From contig JADANN010000447.1 in NCBI GenBank assembly GCA_018806985.1, positions 744,001 through 808,000 of the forward strand: a stretch of DNA of 64,000 bases, in the 5' to 3' direction. This document shows positions 59,601 through 62,040 of the stretch, piece by piece; the stretch's first letter is position 1; every line of letters begins with the position of its first letter. The translations under genes and the position numbers were made by a program. Under the pieces are notes generated by a model. It was not told the DNA's origin, made no database searches, and worked only from the letters and a program-made list of their open reading frames with translations. Origin of the DNA: Angiostrongylus vasorum. Its lineage: Eukaryota; Nematoda; Chromadorea; Rhabditida; Metastrongylidae.

Positions 59601-60538
59601 CAATGACGCTAACAAGTTTCTGTTCCAAAATCTCAACAACAACTTGGTTGATGAGGTCCTTAATATGAAGTACAGCATCATGATCAATTGCCATGCCTGG
59701 ATGCACCGCACCACAAAGCTAAATTCATGGTTACGATTCAGATAAATTAAAAACGTGGTACTTAATGCAATAGTAATGCTGAAAAGTGGTTCAAAATGGA
59801 ACGAAATAATCAGAAGTCGTCAAAAATGAAGCAAAATGAAAGAAAAAAATCAAACAAGTCCTTTATTATGGATATAAATGCCTGCGAAAAAGTTGGTAGT
59901 TATAATTCAGACGAATTCAAAGTAAGGAATAAAACTAATACAACAGTAATAGCGATCATCAAACAACGGTTTACCGGCTCACCGTTGCTGGGAAGTTTTC
60001 CTGAGTGTTGGACTGCGATTTACAGAAGGAGGAATCACACCCTCGGGCAGGGTCTCCCAAGCTGAGAAGGAGACCGGCGTTTCAATCAGAAAGGCCTTTT
60101 AAGAGTAAACCAATACCAGGATCCACCCACCATCCTGGTACCAAACTAGTCGCATGGTGGCAAATCTATCTCTGATCCACAAGAGCGGCGACTGCCTGTA
60201 GTGGTGACGACCTGGGGTACGCTTTGGCTAGGGCTGACCTCGAAACTCCAAGGAACCACAGTGACTAAACCACCAAAACTCGGAAAAGTGGAAATTATGC
60301 TGAGGCCCTCACAACCAATGAGGAAGAGCCATCCAAGTATCCAAGTAAGTAACAGCGATCACAGCCCATTAAGAAGTGCAAAAACTTCTAGAAAATCGAA
60401 CAAAAGCTGTATGATGGATATAAGCACCTTAAACAAGCATACCTGATAAATACGTTCGACAAAGGCATTCGCCCAGACCTGTTGGTTCGCCGTCAATCGT
60501 CCGATCGATGGTGTATCACATGTGGATAGAGGAGTCAT
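12363..60538 (-). CDS. sos-1: Son of sevenless (SOS) Ras GEF, whole gene, 22 coding exons
   Basis: SOS exchanges GDP for GTP on Ras at the plasma membrane downstream of receptor tyrosine kinases and is recruited by GRB2/SEM-5 SH3 domains through its proline-rich tail. The spliced reading frame is 4317 nt (1438 aa plus stop), close to the size of animal SOS proteins (human SOS1 is about 1330 aa). Domain order by residue: histone fold about 18-215, acidic linker 215-259, DH about 264-475, PH about 505-617, REM about 650-862, CDC25 about 876-1125, proline-rich tail to 1438. Every exon junction is phase-compatible, and the exons abut with no gap when aligned to SOS. Introns range from 56 nt to 24.4 kb. 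The gene is single-stranded in layout, with no frame breaks in any exon, so it looks functional. Alternatives considered: RasGRF and RasGRP lack the histone-fold, DH, PH, REM, CDC25 order. Exon edges were placed by eye; transcript data would fix the ends. Confidence 0.95.
12599..12715 (-). CDS. sos-1: sos-1 exon 21, proline-rich tail with two SH3 motifs
   Basis: Completes Arg 1353 and encodes residues 1354-1391. It carries [11 protein letters not shown] (PxxPxR) and TPPPLPPK (PxxPxK). Acceptor AGTTTCAG. The donor is uncertain: AAAAAT|GTACCT has the phase needed to reach exon 22 in its SOS-like frame, but GTACCT is weak. Reading through instead gives a hydrophobic tail and a stop at 12526-12528, which would lose the conserved LPPKTYK end. 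Confidence 0.8.
13027..13177 (-). CDS. sos-1: sos-1 exon 20, proline-rich tail with PxxPxR motif
   Basis: Encodes residues 1304-1352 with split codons at both ends. It holds [11 protein letters not shown], a PxxPxR site of the class recognised by GRB2/SEM-5 SH3 domains, then a Thr/Ser run. Acceptor GTTTTTTTAG, donor GATCG|GTAAGA. The frame is not the longest open one on this strand at this place, but it is the one that joins both neighbours in phase. Confidence 0.87.
13994..14173 (-). CDS. sos-1: sos-1 exon 19, proline-rich tail
   Basis: Encodes residues 1244-1302 with split codons at both ends. [13 protein letters not shown] and PAPPLHPRR are polyproline segments with trailing basic residues, of the kind bound by SH3 domains, set in a Ser/Ala/Pro-rich context. 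Acceptor CGCTTGTAG, donor TCAG|GTCTGG. The donor is not strong but is the only one nearby with the phase (1) needed for exon 20. Confidence 0.86.
14325..14443 (-). CDS. sos-1: sos-1 exon 18, proline-rich tail
   Basis: Completes codon 1203 (Gly) and encodes residues 1204-1242 plus the first base of 1243. [17 protein letters not shown], then [19 protein letters not shown]. Little is conserved here, but phases fit both neighbours. Acceptor AATTTGCAG, donor ATAG|GTGAGT. Confidence 0.88.
14444..15695 (-). other. sos-1 intron 17
   Basis: 1252 nt, AT-rich. No repeat copy or extra exon seen. Confidence 0.6.
15696..15967 (-). CDS. sos-1: sos-1 exon 17, end of CDC25 and start of proline-rich tail
   Basis: Encodes residues 1113-1202 plus two bases of codon 1203. 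EFFESINP continues VEKSIR of exon 16 without gap (human DIKRFFENLNP). [15 protein letters not shown] matches FTDYLFNKSLEIEP and LKSPGIKP matches LKSPGIRP, both SOS hallmarks just after the catalytic domain. A Ser/Thr/His-rich tail follows. Acceptor TATTTCTTCAG, donor AAGG|GTAAGTG, phase 2. Confidence 0.95.
19295..19590 (+). mobile_element. RTE-type LINE, 5'-truncated fragment (copy 3)
   Basis: Matches the last 280 bp of copy 1, from the KWAGHVML equivalent (GGACCGGACACGGAATGCGT) through the ARxRG segment and the 3' end, followed by a short imperfect GATAGATGATAGAGGTG tail. This is typical of 5' truncation during target-primed reverse transcription. Lies in sos-1 intron 16. Confidence 0.85.
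19600..19735 (+). mobile_element. Possible Penelope-like terminal fragment
   Basis: Directly downstream of RTE copy 3. Contains GTTCTGAAGATGACAAAGACGCCCAAACGTTGGC at 19641-19674, with the same core layout as the terminal units at 29 and 39 kb, then CTAAACTTATCAATAA. There is no TATA part. Short, so the assignment is tentative. Confidence 0.4.
20556..20855 (+). mobile_element. Penelope-like element, 5'-truncated 3' end copy
   Basis: Near-identical to 5020-5320, starting at CAATGACCTGACACAGGC, the stop-codon neighbourhood of the GIY-YIG remnant, and ending at GTATCTGCTTATTGAAGAAA. It keeps CCCCGAAACGTCAGC, the intact second core box of the hammerhead-like motif. Lies in sos-1 intron 16. The high identity to the 5 kb copy suggests both inserted fairly recently. 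Confidence 0.88.
21330..21500 (-). other. Exon-like segment in sos-1 intron 16, unidentified
   Basis: Open frame ending at a good donor (GATGTG|GTGAGT, phase 0), containing ATG at 21413 followed by [19 protein letters not shown]. Phase 0 would fit sos-1 exon 17, so it could serve as an alternative 5' exon for a short tail-only isoform; this is speculation. Composition is only mildly coding-like. Confidence 0.22.
21529..21563. repeat. CA-rich simple repeat
   Basis: Imperfect ACACACAC run (CACACATACACACACGCACACACG), in sos-1 intron 16. Confidence 0.8.
24311..24730. repeat. 140 bp tandem repeat, three copies
   Basis: Three consecutive 140 bp units start at about 24311, 24451 and 24591 with TGCGAATT-TTTATTGAAGCC and end with AATCACATGCGT-GGTATG. 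Units two and three are almost identical, so the duplication is young. 140 is not a multiple of three and no frame is kept. In sos-1 intron 16. Confidence 0.95.
26091..26153. repeat. 21 bp tandem repeat, three copies
   Basis: Three exact copies of AACCGTATCATCAGAGTGTT plus A, head to tail, in sos-1 intron 16. Confidence 0.95.
27192..27580 (+). repeat. Repeat A, copy 3
   Basis: Full-length plus-strand copy in sos-1 intron 16: CCTCATCGTGGCTGGTAGGC, TTTCCATCAGGAAGTCCAGC, ACCTGGGGCACACTTAGGCT, GGGGCCCGCACAACTGGTGA and the end CAAGTACCCAAGCAGGTAA. Confidence 0.75.
27770..27935 (-). repeat. SINE-C copy
   Basis: Minus strand: CCTCAGTGGTGCAGCTGGTA (A box), CCCTGGTTTGAATCTGGC (B box, one mismatch to GWTCRANNC), then TCTGCAAATATCTCAGCATC, the family tail. 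A tail-only fragment of the opposite orientation follows at 27955-28015. Confidence 0.7.
28085..28290 (+). repeat. SINE-C copy
   Basis: Starts with CAGATCATTCCTGTTGACAG as in the copy at 2.9 kb, then GGCTTCAATGGCGTAGTGGG (A box TGGCGTAGTGG, perfect fit), AACACATGAGCCCCGGAAAA and GGTTCGGATCTGGCC (B box, one mismatch). Confidence 0.7.
28676..28955 (-). repeat. SINE-B copy
   Basis: Full-length minus-strand copy. Head at about 28955-28900 (GGCGCAGTGGTGGGAAGCGC, ACGTGGAATCGATCC), tail ending AAAGCTTTACCC at about 28680. The A box TGGCGCAGTGG fits the TRGYNNARNNG consensus. In sos-1 intron 16. Confidence 0.8.
29030..29290 (+). mobile_element. Penelope-like terminal unit with TATA box
   Basis: A solo unit with TATAAAAAGAGC at 29069 and, about 145 bp downstream, CTCTGAAGAAGACGAGGATC...AAAACGTTAGC followed by AATAAA. 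It shares layout and sequence with the pair at 39350-39945. No coding sequence is attached. It lies in sos-1 intron 16. Confidence 0.65.
30688..30972 (-). repeat. SINE-B copy
   Basis: Full-length minus-strand copy with head CTAGTGGCGCAGTGGTCGGA and B-box region ACGTGGAATCGATCC, body with the GTCTGGGAGGATAGCAGA core, and tail reading into AAAGCTTTATCC. In sos-1 intron 16. Confidence 0.8.
31785..32070 (+). repeat. SINE-B copy, diverged
   Basis: Head GCGCCTGTAGCGCACGGGTG, body with CCGCAAATTGGTAACAGTGC and GGGAGGATAGCAACTCTGG, and tail GGGGATTGATCAACATCGAC. Clearly related but much decayed. Confidence 0.65.
32349..32378. repeat. Short GTATGTAGTAA tandem repeat
   Basis: GTATGTAA followed by two GTATGTAGTAA units. 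Simple sequence in sos-1 intron 16. Confidence 0.7.
35368..35630 (-). other. Exon-like segment in sos-1 intron 16, unidentified
   Basis: An open frame of about 86 codons ends in TAA, preceded by acceptor-like CTTCTCAAACAG. It reads [56 protein letters not shown]. Composition looks coding. It is on the sos-1 strand, but its phase does not fit the end of exon 16, so it is not an alternative last exon by this splice site. Family not recognised. Confidence 0.3.
36872..37096 (+). repeat. SINE-B copy, 3' truncated
   Basis: Head GGGGCGCCTATGGCCCAGTG with A box TGGCCCAGTGG and B-box region GGAATCGATCC. The body runs through GTCATTGTAAAGGCCAGATA and stops after CACCTCCC, without the AACGATGCTTAATGAAG tail. 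Confidence 0.8.
38357..38625 (+). repeat. SINE-B copy
   Basis: Full-length copy: GGAGCGCATGTGGCGCAGTG head, A box TGGCGCAGTGG, B-box region GGAATCGATCC, body, and tail CATCCCTCAGTGATTGATCA followed by CGCCGGGAGCTTTG. In sos-1 intron 16. Confidence 0.8.
39350..39650 (-). mobile_element. Penelope-like terminal unit, left arm of inverted pair
   Basis: Read on the minus strand: ATGAGAAGAAGTCATCAGTCGA, then TATAAAAGAGCGGTGC near 39547, then GGCACTGAAGAAGACGA-ATA-CGTC-GAGACGTTAGC at 39441-39411 and AATAAA. The GACG/CGTC arms can form a 4 bp stem between the two core boxes. It is arranged head-to-head with the next unit. Lies in sos-1 intron 16. Confidence 0.65.
39660..39945 (+). mobile_element. 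Penelope-like terminal unit, right arm of inverted pair
   Basis: Read on the plus strand: ATGAGAAGAAATCACTATCAGTCGA, TATAAAAGGGGC at 39728, then GACTCTGAAGGGGACGAAGCGTC at 39857-39879 and AATAAA. Same layout as the left arm, but more diverged in the 3' motif (the GAAAC box is lost). The two units point away from each other across about 10-20 bp. Confidence 0.62.
40411..40557 (-). CDS. sos-1: sos-1 exon 16, CDC25 domain
   Basis: Encodes residues 1064-1112 (49 aa, phase 0). After a divergent start ([14 protein letters not shown]) it reads [19 protein letters not shown] then [16 protein letters not shown]. This matches INFSKRRKVAEITGEIQ and QYQNQPYCLRVESDIK of human SOS1. Acceptor TTGTTACAG, donor CGG|GTATGT. 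The next exon is 24.4 kb away. Confidence 0.96.
41291..41393 (+). other. Exon-like segment opposite sos-1 intron 15
   Basis: Bounded by acceptor TTATTTTACAG and donor CTTG|GTAAGG, open for 34 codons: [34 protein letters not shown]. On the strand opposite to sos-1. Not recognised; may be a relic of a mobile element or chance. Confidence 0.25.
41501..41592 (-). CDS. sos-1: sos-1 exon 15, catalytic hairpin start
   Basis: Completes Gly 1033 and encodes residues 1034-1063. [13 protein letters not shown] aligns to IYLTNILKTEEGN of human SOS1, the helical hairpin that opens the Ras nucleotide site. The Leu and second Glu of the human hairpin (L938 and E942) are Phe and Ala here. It continues with [17 protein letters not shown], part of a loop longer than in human. 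The acceptor is TGTAATTCAG, directly preceded by a (TA)n tract; donor TCA|GTGAGT, phase 0. Confidence 0.93.
41602..41643. repeat. (TA)n microsatellite at a splice acceptor
   Basis: About 42 bp of pure AT/TA dinucleotides. On the minus strand it ends 9 nt before the AG of the sos-1 exon 15 acceptor, where the polypyrimidine tract would normally be. Confidence 0.97.
41700..41800 (+). repeat. SINE-C fragment
   Basis: GTTCGATGCAGACACCTGTG, GGTCCGAAGTTTTACAAATA, then TCTCAGCATCATTGTGGTTG. This is the B-box region and tail only. In sos-1 intron 14. Confidence 0.55.
42444..42561 (-). CDS. sos-1: sos-1 exon 14, CDC25 domain core
   Basis: Encodes residues 994-1032 plus the first base of Gly 1033. 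[13 protein letters not shown] through [14 protein letters not shown] matches the helix and loop leading to the catalytic helical hairpin ([14 protein letters not shown] in human SOS1). Acceptor TTTTTTAG, donor TTTTTTG|GTGCGT, phase 1. Confidence 0.96.
43195..43385 (-). repeat. SINE-B copy, diverged and headless
   Basis: Tail and body recognisable on the minus strand (GGGATAAAGCATTCGGC on the plus strand at 43198, then GCCATGCACTCGACTTCATT), fading before the head. In sos-1 intron 13. Confidence 0.6.
43642..43743 (-). CDS. sos-1: sos-1 exon 13, CDC25 domain
   Basis: Encodes residues 960-993 (34 aa, phase 0), [17 protein letters not shown] to HRLSWCWE. It matches LQVFQELNNFNGVLEV...AMNSSPVYRL of human SOS1. 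Acceptor GTTCAG, donor GAG|GTTGGT. Joined to exon 14, the distance from the RL pair to the conserved INPPCVPFF equals that in human, which supports this donor. Confidence 0.93.
44310..44390 (-). CDS. sos-1: sos-1 exon 12, CDC25 domain, GC donor
   Basis: Encodes residues 933-959 (27 aa, phase 0). [19 protein letters not shown] then AMFTRVLE matches LTLWFEKCIVETENLEERV and the following VSRIIE of human SOS1. Acceptor TTTCCAG. The only donor that keeps frame and alignment is GAG|GCGAGT, a GC donor; the GT three bases further on (A|GTATCG) leads to a stop soon after joining exon 13. Confidence 0.93.
44465..44593 (-). CDS. sos-1: sos-1 exon 11, CDC25 domain
   Basis: Encodes residues 890-932 (43 aa, phase 0). 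[19 protein letters not shown] matches LTLLESDLYRAVQPSELVG of human SOS1, followed by AWTKHDK and a SP..LLK segment. Acceptor TTTTACAG, donor TTA|GTAAGTG. It is separated from exon 10 by a 4.66 kb intron that holds an RTE copy and repeat A. Confidence 0.96.
44775..44980. repeat. Two SINE-C copies, head to head
   Basis: A minus-strand copy (44775-44870, with AGATTCGAATCTG and the GTTTTGCAAACATCTCAGC tail) meets a plus-strand copy (44862-44980, CCTCAGTGGTGCAGTGAGTA, CCGGAAAGAACAGTCGCGG). Both are in sos-1 intron 10, upstream of RTE copy 2. Confidence 0.6.
45210..48085 (+). mobile_element. RTE-type LINE, heavily decayed (copy 2)
   Basis: Lies in sos-1 intron 10, antisense to the gene, and is colinear with copy 1 from the shared 5' module (45331) through endonuclease ([37 protein letters not shown]), reverse transcriptase ([23 protein letters not shown]) and C-terminus to a short tail at about 48060-48085. 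It has many stops and frameshifts, so it is much older than copy 1 or has decayed faster. At 57031 of copy 1 there is a stop where this copy still encodes the codon. Confidence 0.9.
48086..48734. other. Unassigned part of sos-1 intron 10
   Basis: Between RTE copy 2 and repeat A. A plus-strand open frame of 103 codons (48143-48454) overlaps frames in other registers; no family recognised. Confidence 0.5.
48735..49105 (+). repeat. Repeat A, copy 4
   Basis: Full-length plus-strand copy in sos-1 intron 10, ending about 145 bp before exon 10 on the plus-strand axis. A frame of 95-114 codons is open across it on each strand, but the repetitive nature argues against a gene. Confidence 0.75.
49251..49331 (-). 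CDS. sos-1: sos-1 exon 10, start of CDC25 catalytic domain
   Basis: Encodes residues 863-889 (27 aa, phase 0). [19 protein letters not shown] followed by HPLEIGRQ matches the human stretch EWHISRPGHIETFDLLTLH...IARQ, the canonical opening of the RasGEF (CDC25) domain. Acceptor TTGTTTCAG, donor CAG|GTAGGG. Confidence 0.96.
49420..49521 (-). CDS. sos-1: sos-1 exon 9, REM to CDC25 linker
   Basis: Encodes residues 829-862 (34 aa, phase 0), [10 protein letters not shown] to VFQPKKPE. It begins with a Lys/Gln-rich helix like KIIQRKKIARD in human SOS1, then a poorly conserved linker. Acceptor AGTTTTAG, donor GAG|GTGAGT. Confidence 0.87.
49604..49754 (-). CDS. sos-1: sos-1 exon 8, REM domain
   Basis: Encodes residues 779-828, and its first base completes Arg 778. 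[19 protein letters not shown] matches VLNVCRHWVEHHFYDFERD of human SOS1. It keeps the Trp that, by my alignment, corresponds to the human residue (W729) that contacts Ras at the allosteric site. Acceptor ATGTTTCAG. The donor is taken as ATT|GTTCGT because that gives phase 0 and joins to exon 9 in frame. A nearby GTTTGT at 49591-49592 looks as good but would put exon 9 out of frame. Confidence 0.9.
50085..51045 (+). pseudogene. mariner-type transposase, decayed
   Basis: In sos-1 intron 7, antisense to the gene. Fragments in transposase order: [17 protein letters not shown] (helix-turn-helix), [16 protein letters not shown] (second HTH), a [16 protein letters not shown] block that holds the first catalytic D region, KHF/PNLHQ-like remains, [26 protein letters not shown] (second catalytic region, normally a HDNARPH-like box and here altered), TLQNLRW, then a C-terminal NCAD-NGLYLD-like end near 51030. 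Several frameshifts and stops are present. I identified no clear terminal inverted repeats. Confidence 0.85.
51538..53093 (-). CDS. sos-1: sos-1 exon 7: DH, PH and start of REM domain
   Basis: The longest exon, 1556 nt, encodes residues 260-777 plus two bases of codon 778. The DH domain runs from about residue 264 ([11 protein letters not shown]) to about 475 and contains [13 protein letters not shown] and [19 protein letters not shown]. The PH domain follows (about 505-617; [15 protein letters not shown], then [12 protein letters not shown]). REM begins near 650 with [15 protein letters not shown], then [19 protein letters not shown] and [18 protein letters not shown]. Ends with [12 protein letters not shown], the conserved strand before the next exon. 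The acceptor is weak (TTAATTAAG), but starting here aligns residue for residue with the human DH start. Donor AAG|GTGAAT. Confidence 0.96.
53225..53650. repeat. Two SINE-C copies in sos-1 intron 6
   Basis: A minus-strand copy covers 53225-53460 (GGATAACACATGAGCCCCCT, TCGAACTGCACCC, CATATTTCAGCATCATTGTA tail), and a plus-strand copy covers 53515-53650 (CGGTTACTGCAGTGGATAAC, GAGTTCGAAGC with a perfect B box, CCATATCTCAGCACCATTGT tail). Together they make up most of this 647 nt intron. Confidence 0.7.
53741..53875 (-). CDS. sos-1: sos-1 exon 6, acidic histone-to-DH linker
   Basis: Encodes residues 215-259 (45 aa, phase 0), [15 protein letters not shown] to QNTSYES. ALMQL continues the last histone-fold helix (VLMDM in human). 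The rest is an acidic, Asp/Glu-rich linker like the one that precedes the DH domain in other SOS proteins. Acceptor TTTTAG, donor TCA|GTACGT. Confidence 0.92.
54068..54166 (-). CDS. sos-1: sos-1 exon 5, histone-fold domain part 4
   Basis: Encodes residues 182-214 (33 aa, phase 0), [19 protein letters not shown] to KIALNADK. This is the best conserved part of the histone fold: TGNYVKNIR matches VGNYVRNIR and KIALNADK matches KVAMCADK in human SOS1. Acceptor CACTTTAG, donor AAA|GTAGGT. Confidence 0.94.
54238..54393 (-). CDS. sos-1: sos-1 exon 4, histone-fold domain part 3
   Basis: Encodes residues 130-181 (52 aa, phase 0), [10 protein letters not shown] to AICEGISE. Acceptor CTATTAG, donor GAG|GTACGT. 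The start EVYHII continues the KEVLGYKI segment of human SOS1, and the end matches the helix VYIVAVLEYIS. A charged insert ([17 protein letters not shown]) of Lys/Asp/Glu, absent from human SOS1, separates the two. A shorter form using the CCCAG acceptor at 54340-54341 (exon start 54339) is possible but would drop the conserved KEV segment. Confidence 0.88.
54450..54566 (-). CDS. sos-1: sos-1 exon 3, histone-fold domain part 2
   Basis: Encodes residues 91-129 (39 aa, phase 0), [10 protein letters not shown] to HHKMTTTIK. Acceptor TTGTTACAG, donor AAA|GTGAGT. It corresponds to the SOS segment that contains DAQSAIEKRK in human and leads into the second histone-like pseudodimer half. Conservation is low here; the exon is supported mainly by good splice sites, an open frame and the fit between exons 2 and 4. 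Confidence 0.88.
55078..55450 (+). repeat. Repeat A, copy 5
   Basis: Plus-strand copy in sos-1 intron 2, between exon 3 and RTE copy 1: GGTTTACCGCCACATCGTCG, ATGTACAGCGGGAGATTCAT, CAGGATCCACCACTGTCCTT and the end CGAAGTATCCTAGTAATTA. Confidence 0.75.
55451..56137. other. Unassigned part of sos-1 intron 2
   Basis: Between repeat A copy 5 and RTE copy 1. A-rich on the plus strand, with two open frames of 87-100 codons without motifs, and a small perfect palindrome CACAGCTGTTCAGCTGTG at about 55938-55955. Confidence 0.5.
56138..59540 (+). mobile_element. RTE-type LINE, nearly full length, decayed (copy 1)
   Basis: Lies in sos-1 intron 2, antisense to the gene. The coding region starts with an apurinic-like endonuclease ([14 protein letters not shown], then [28 protein letters not shown]; about 56680-57330) and continues with a reverse transcriptase ([53 protein letters not shown]; about 57900-58820). 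The C-terminal region includes [15 protein letters not shown] and [11 protein letters not shown]. Breaks: in-frame TAA at 57031, frameshift near 57260, a stop at 57719, a stop at 58476, and a frameshift near 58890. The YADD catalytic box reads CADD. The tail has two ACAGGTG units at 59525-59538. It is a non-functional copy; a 5' non-coding module lies at 56138-56520. Confidence 0.93.
59545..59718 (-). CDS. sos-1: sos-1 exon 2, histone-fold domain part 1
   Basis: Encodes residues 33-90 (58 aa, phase 0 at both ends), LCGAVHPGM to [12 protein letters not shown]. It matches the first histone-fold helices of SOS: HP..., a DDA-like motif (DHDAV) followed by an amphipathic helix [13 protein letters not shown], then a W near the exon end. 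Acceptor is AATTTAG, donor AAG|GTCAGT. The donor lies only a few bases from the 3' end of an RTE element inserted in the following intron. Confidence 0.92.
59968..60350 (+). repeat. Repeat A, copy 6
   Basis: Plus-strand copy filling more than half of the 724 nt sos-1 intron 1: ACGGTTTACCGGCTCACCGT, CAGGGTCTCCCAAGCTGAGA, CCAGGATCCACCCACCATCC and the end CCAAGTATCCAAGTAAGTAA. Confidence 0.75.
60443..60538 (-). CDS. sos-1: sos-1 exon 1, initiator codon
   Basis: Encodes residues 1-32, starting [15 protein letters not shown] and ending [11 protein letters not shown]. It is followed by donor CAG|GTATGC, phase 0. Joined to exon 2 it gives a Trp-to-VHP stretch of exactly the same length (18 residues) as in human SOS1, which supports the junction. 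The ATG was chosen because an in-frame TAA lies about 40 nt upstream and an acceptor-like CTGTACAG sits 27 nt upstream of the ATG (exon boundary at 60565). That AG could be a trans-splice site for a spliced leader or the end of an intron in the 5' UTR. A different first exon further upstream cannot be excluded. Confidence 0.78.
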
Positions 60539-61364
60539 ATGGAGTAGAAAAAGAGAATACGAATACTGTACAGCTTATCATAAACATGAAAACGAGTAGA
60601 TACGTCGCTACTGAAGGCACTGTTCGTAAGGAAGGCACCGATCCGGTCTTATCACATCAATCTGAAAGCACAGATTTAAGGAGCAGAAAGCAAATACACC
60701 CGACTCTCTTAATTTTAGAAAACTATGATAATGCGTCAGTGAACACAGCCGAAACTCAGTCCCAAAACTATAAATAGAAAGAGGAGGAGGTAAACAGACG
60801 TATAACCTTATCCTATTCGTAATCTGGCATAAACCCTCTTAGAAAAACAGTAACGGCAGAAGATATGCCCAAGATTCATACCAAACAAAAAAAAACTTTA
60901 AACACACTACACGGAAGGTAGAGCTCAGGGCGATGATTCGTCACCATCTCGATAAGGTTCCAGGTTCAGCACACACTTCAGCACAAATCTGTGATGCTTT
61001 CATTGTATTTGTAAGCCTTAAACTCGCTTACAAAGTGTAAAACACTAGGAGTTCTCCTTTCAAGTAAGTAAAAAACAAACTCAACAGCAAGGAAAAGGCA
61101 TAGGTTCATGAACTGACACGATGTCTCGGTTCTACTTTTATCTCTACACACTCCTCGGCTAGCCACAGAAGAAATCCCTCTCAAGAAACAACTTATATAA
61201 AAGTACACAGTAGCTAGGAAATCTCTTGTTTCATGACTGCATCTCCAGTAGATAACCAAGTTAGGAGAGCCGCAGTCGTAAAGATTTTAACGAAATTACC
61301 GGAAATTTGGAATTAAAAAACGTAAACTCAGGACCTGAGTAATCATTGCTACTACTATTATATG

Positions 61365-61650
61365 ACACGACGCGTGTGGCACAGAAGTCGGAGGCGCCCT
61401 GCAATATACACGTGGAACCGAACCCGAGCCCATGGCCCACAAAGCCTTCTATCCCTCCAGGGCCGGCAAATTGGTACATTGGTACCAGACTTCTCTTGGA
61501 GGATAGGAGAACTGGCTCGATATATCGGTAGGCCACTGCGAGTCATTGTAAAGGCCAGATATGCATTCAATCACCTCCAAACGATGCTTAATGAAGTAGA
61601 ATACATGGCGCATCACCAGGGATTGACCAATGCCGAGAGCTTTACCCCTT
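61365..61650 (+). repeat. SINE-B copy
   Basis: Full-length copy upstream of the sos-1 start. Head CGTGTGGCACAGAAGTCGGA, CACGTGGAACCGAACCC in the B-box region, body GGAGGATAGGAGAACTGGCT, tail GGGATTGACCAATGCCGAGA. It carries a short duplication of TTGGTACA. Confidence 0.78.
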
Positions 61651-61659
61651 TTATTTTAT

Positions 61660-62040
61660 TTACGACCCGATATCACATATATTACATTGCGCGGACCACA
61701 CCAGTTTTCGTATTCGATTCGTTACTTCGAATCCATCATCCACGAGGATGTTCGAATTTTTTTCGGGTGCAGGTTTGGTTGCAACTAGAGGATTTTTAAG
61801 ACCTCGTCACGAATGTTGTTGAATGCTAGCCGAGTCAGTGATTCCTGGAATCCTGGGTTAATTCTAATAGGGCTCTCTCACGTGTACTGAGGAAAGTTAG
61901 CTTGTTCTCGACTAATTTGATCCCAATTGGCCGAACTCGAGTTAGCCCGATGTGGCGTTGAACCACGGTCAAGGTGGGTCGGGTCGTCCCAACAATGAAC
62001 GGCACCACTACCACTGCGCTACTTGCTCCGTATGGAACTC
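61660..62040 (-). repeat. SINE-E copy, tRNA-headed
   Basis: Minus strand from 62040: GAGCAAGTAGCGCAGTGGTA (A box exact), then GTGGTTCAACGCCAC (B box exact), then a body ending ATTCGAACATCCTCGTGGAT and GATGGATTCGAAGT. It is the second copy of the family at 1.0-1.5 kb and lies upstream of sos-1. Confidence 0.7.
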
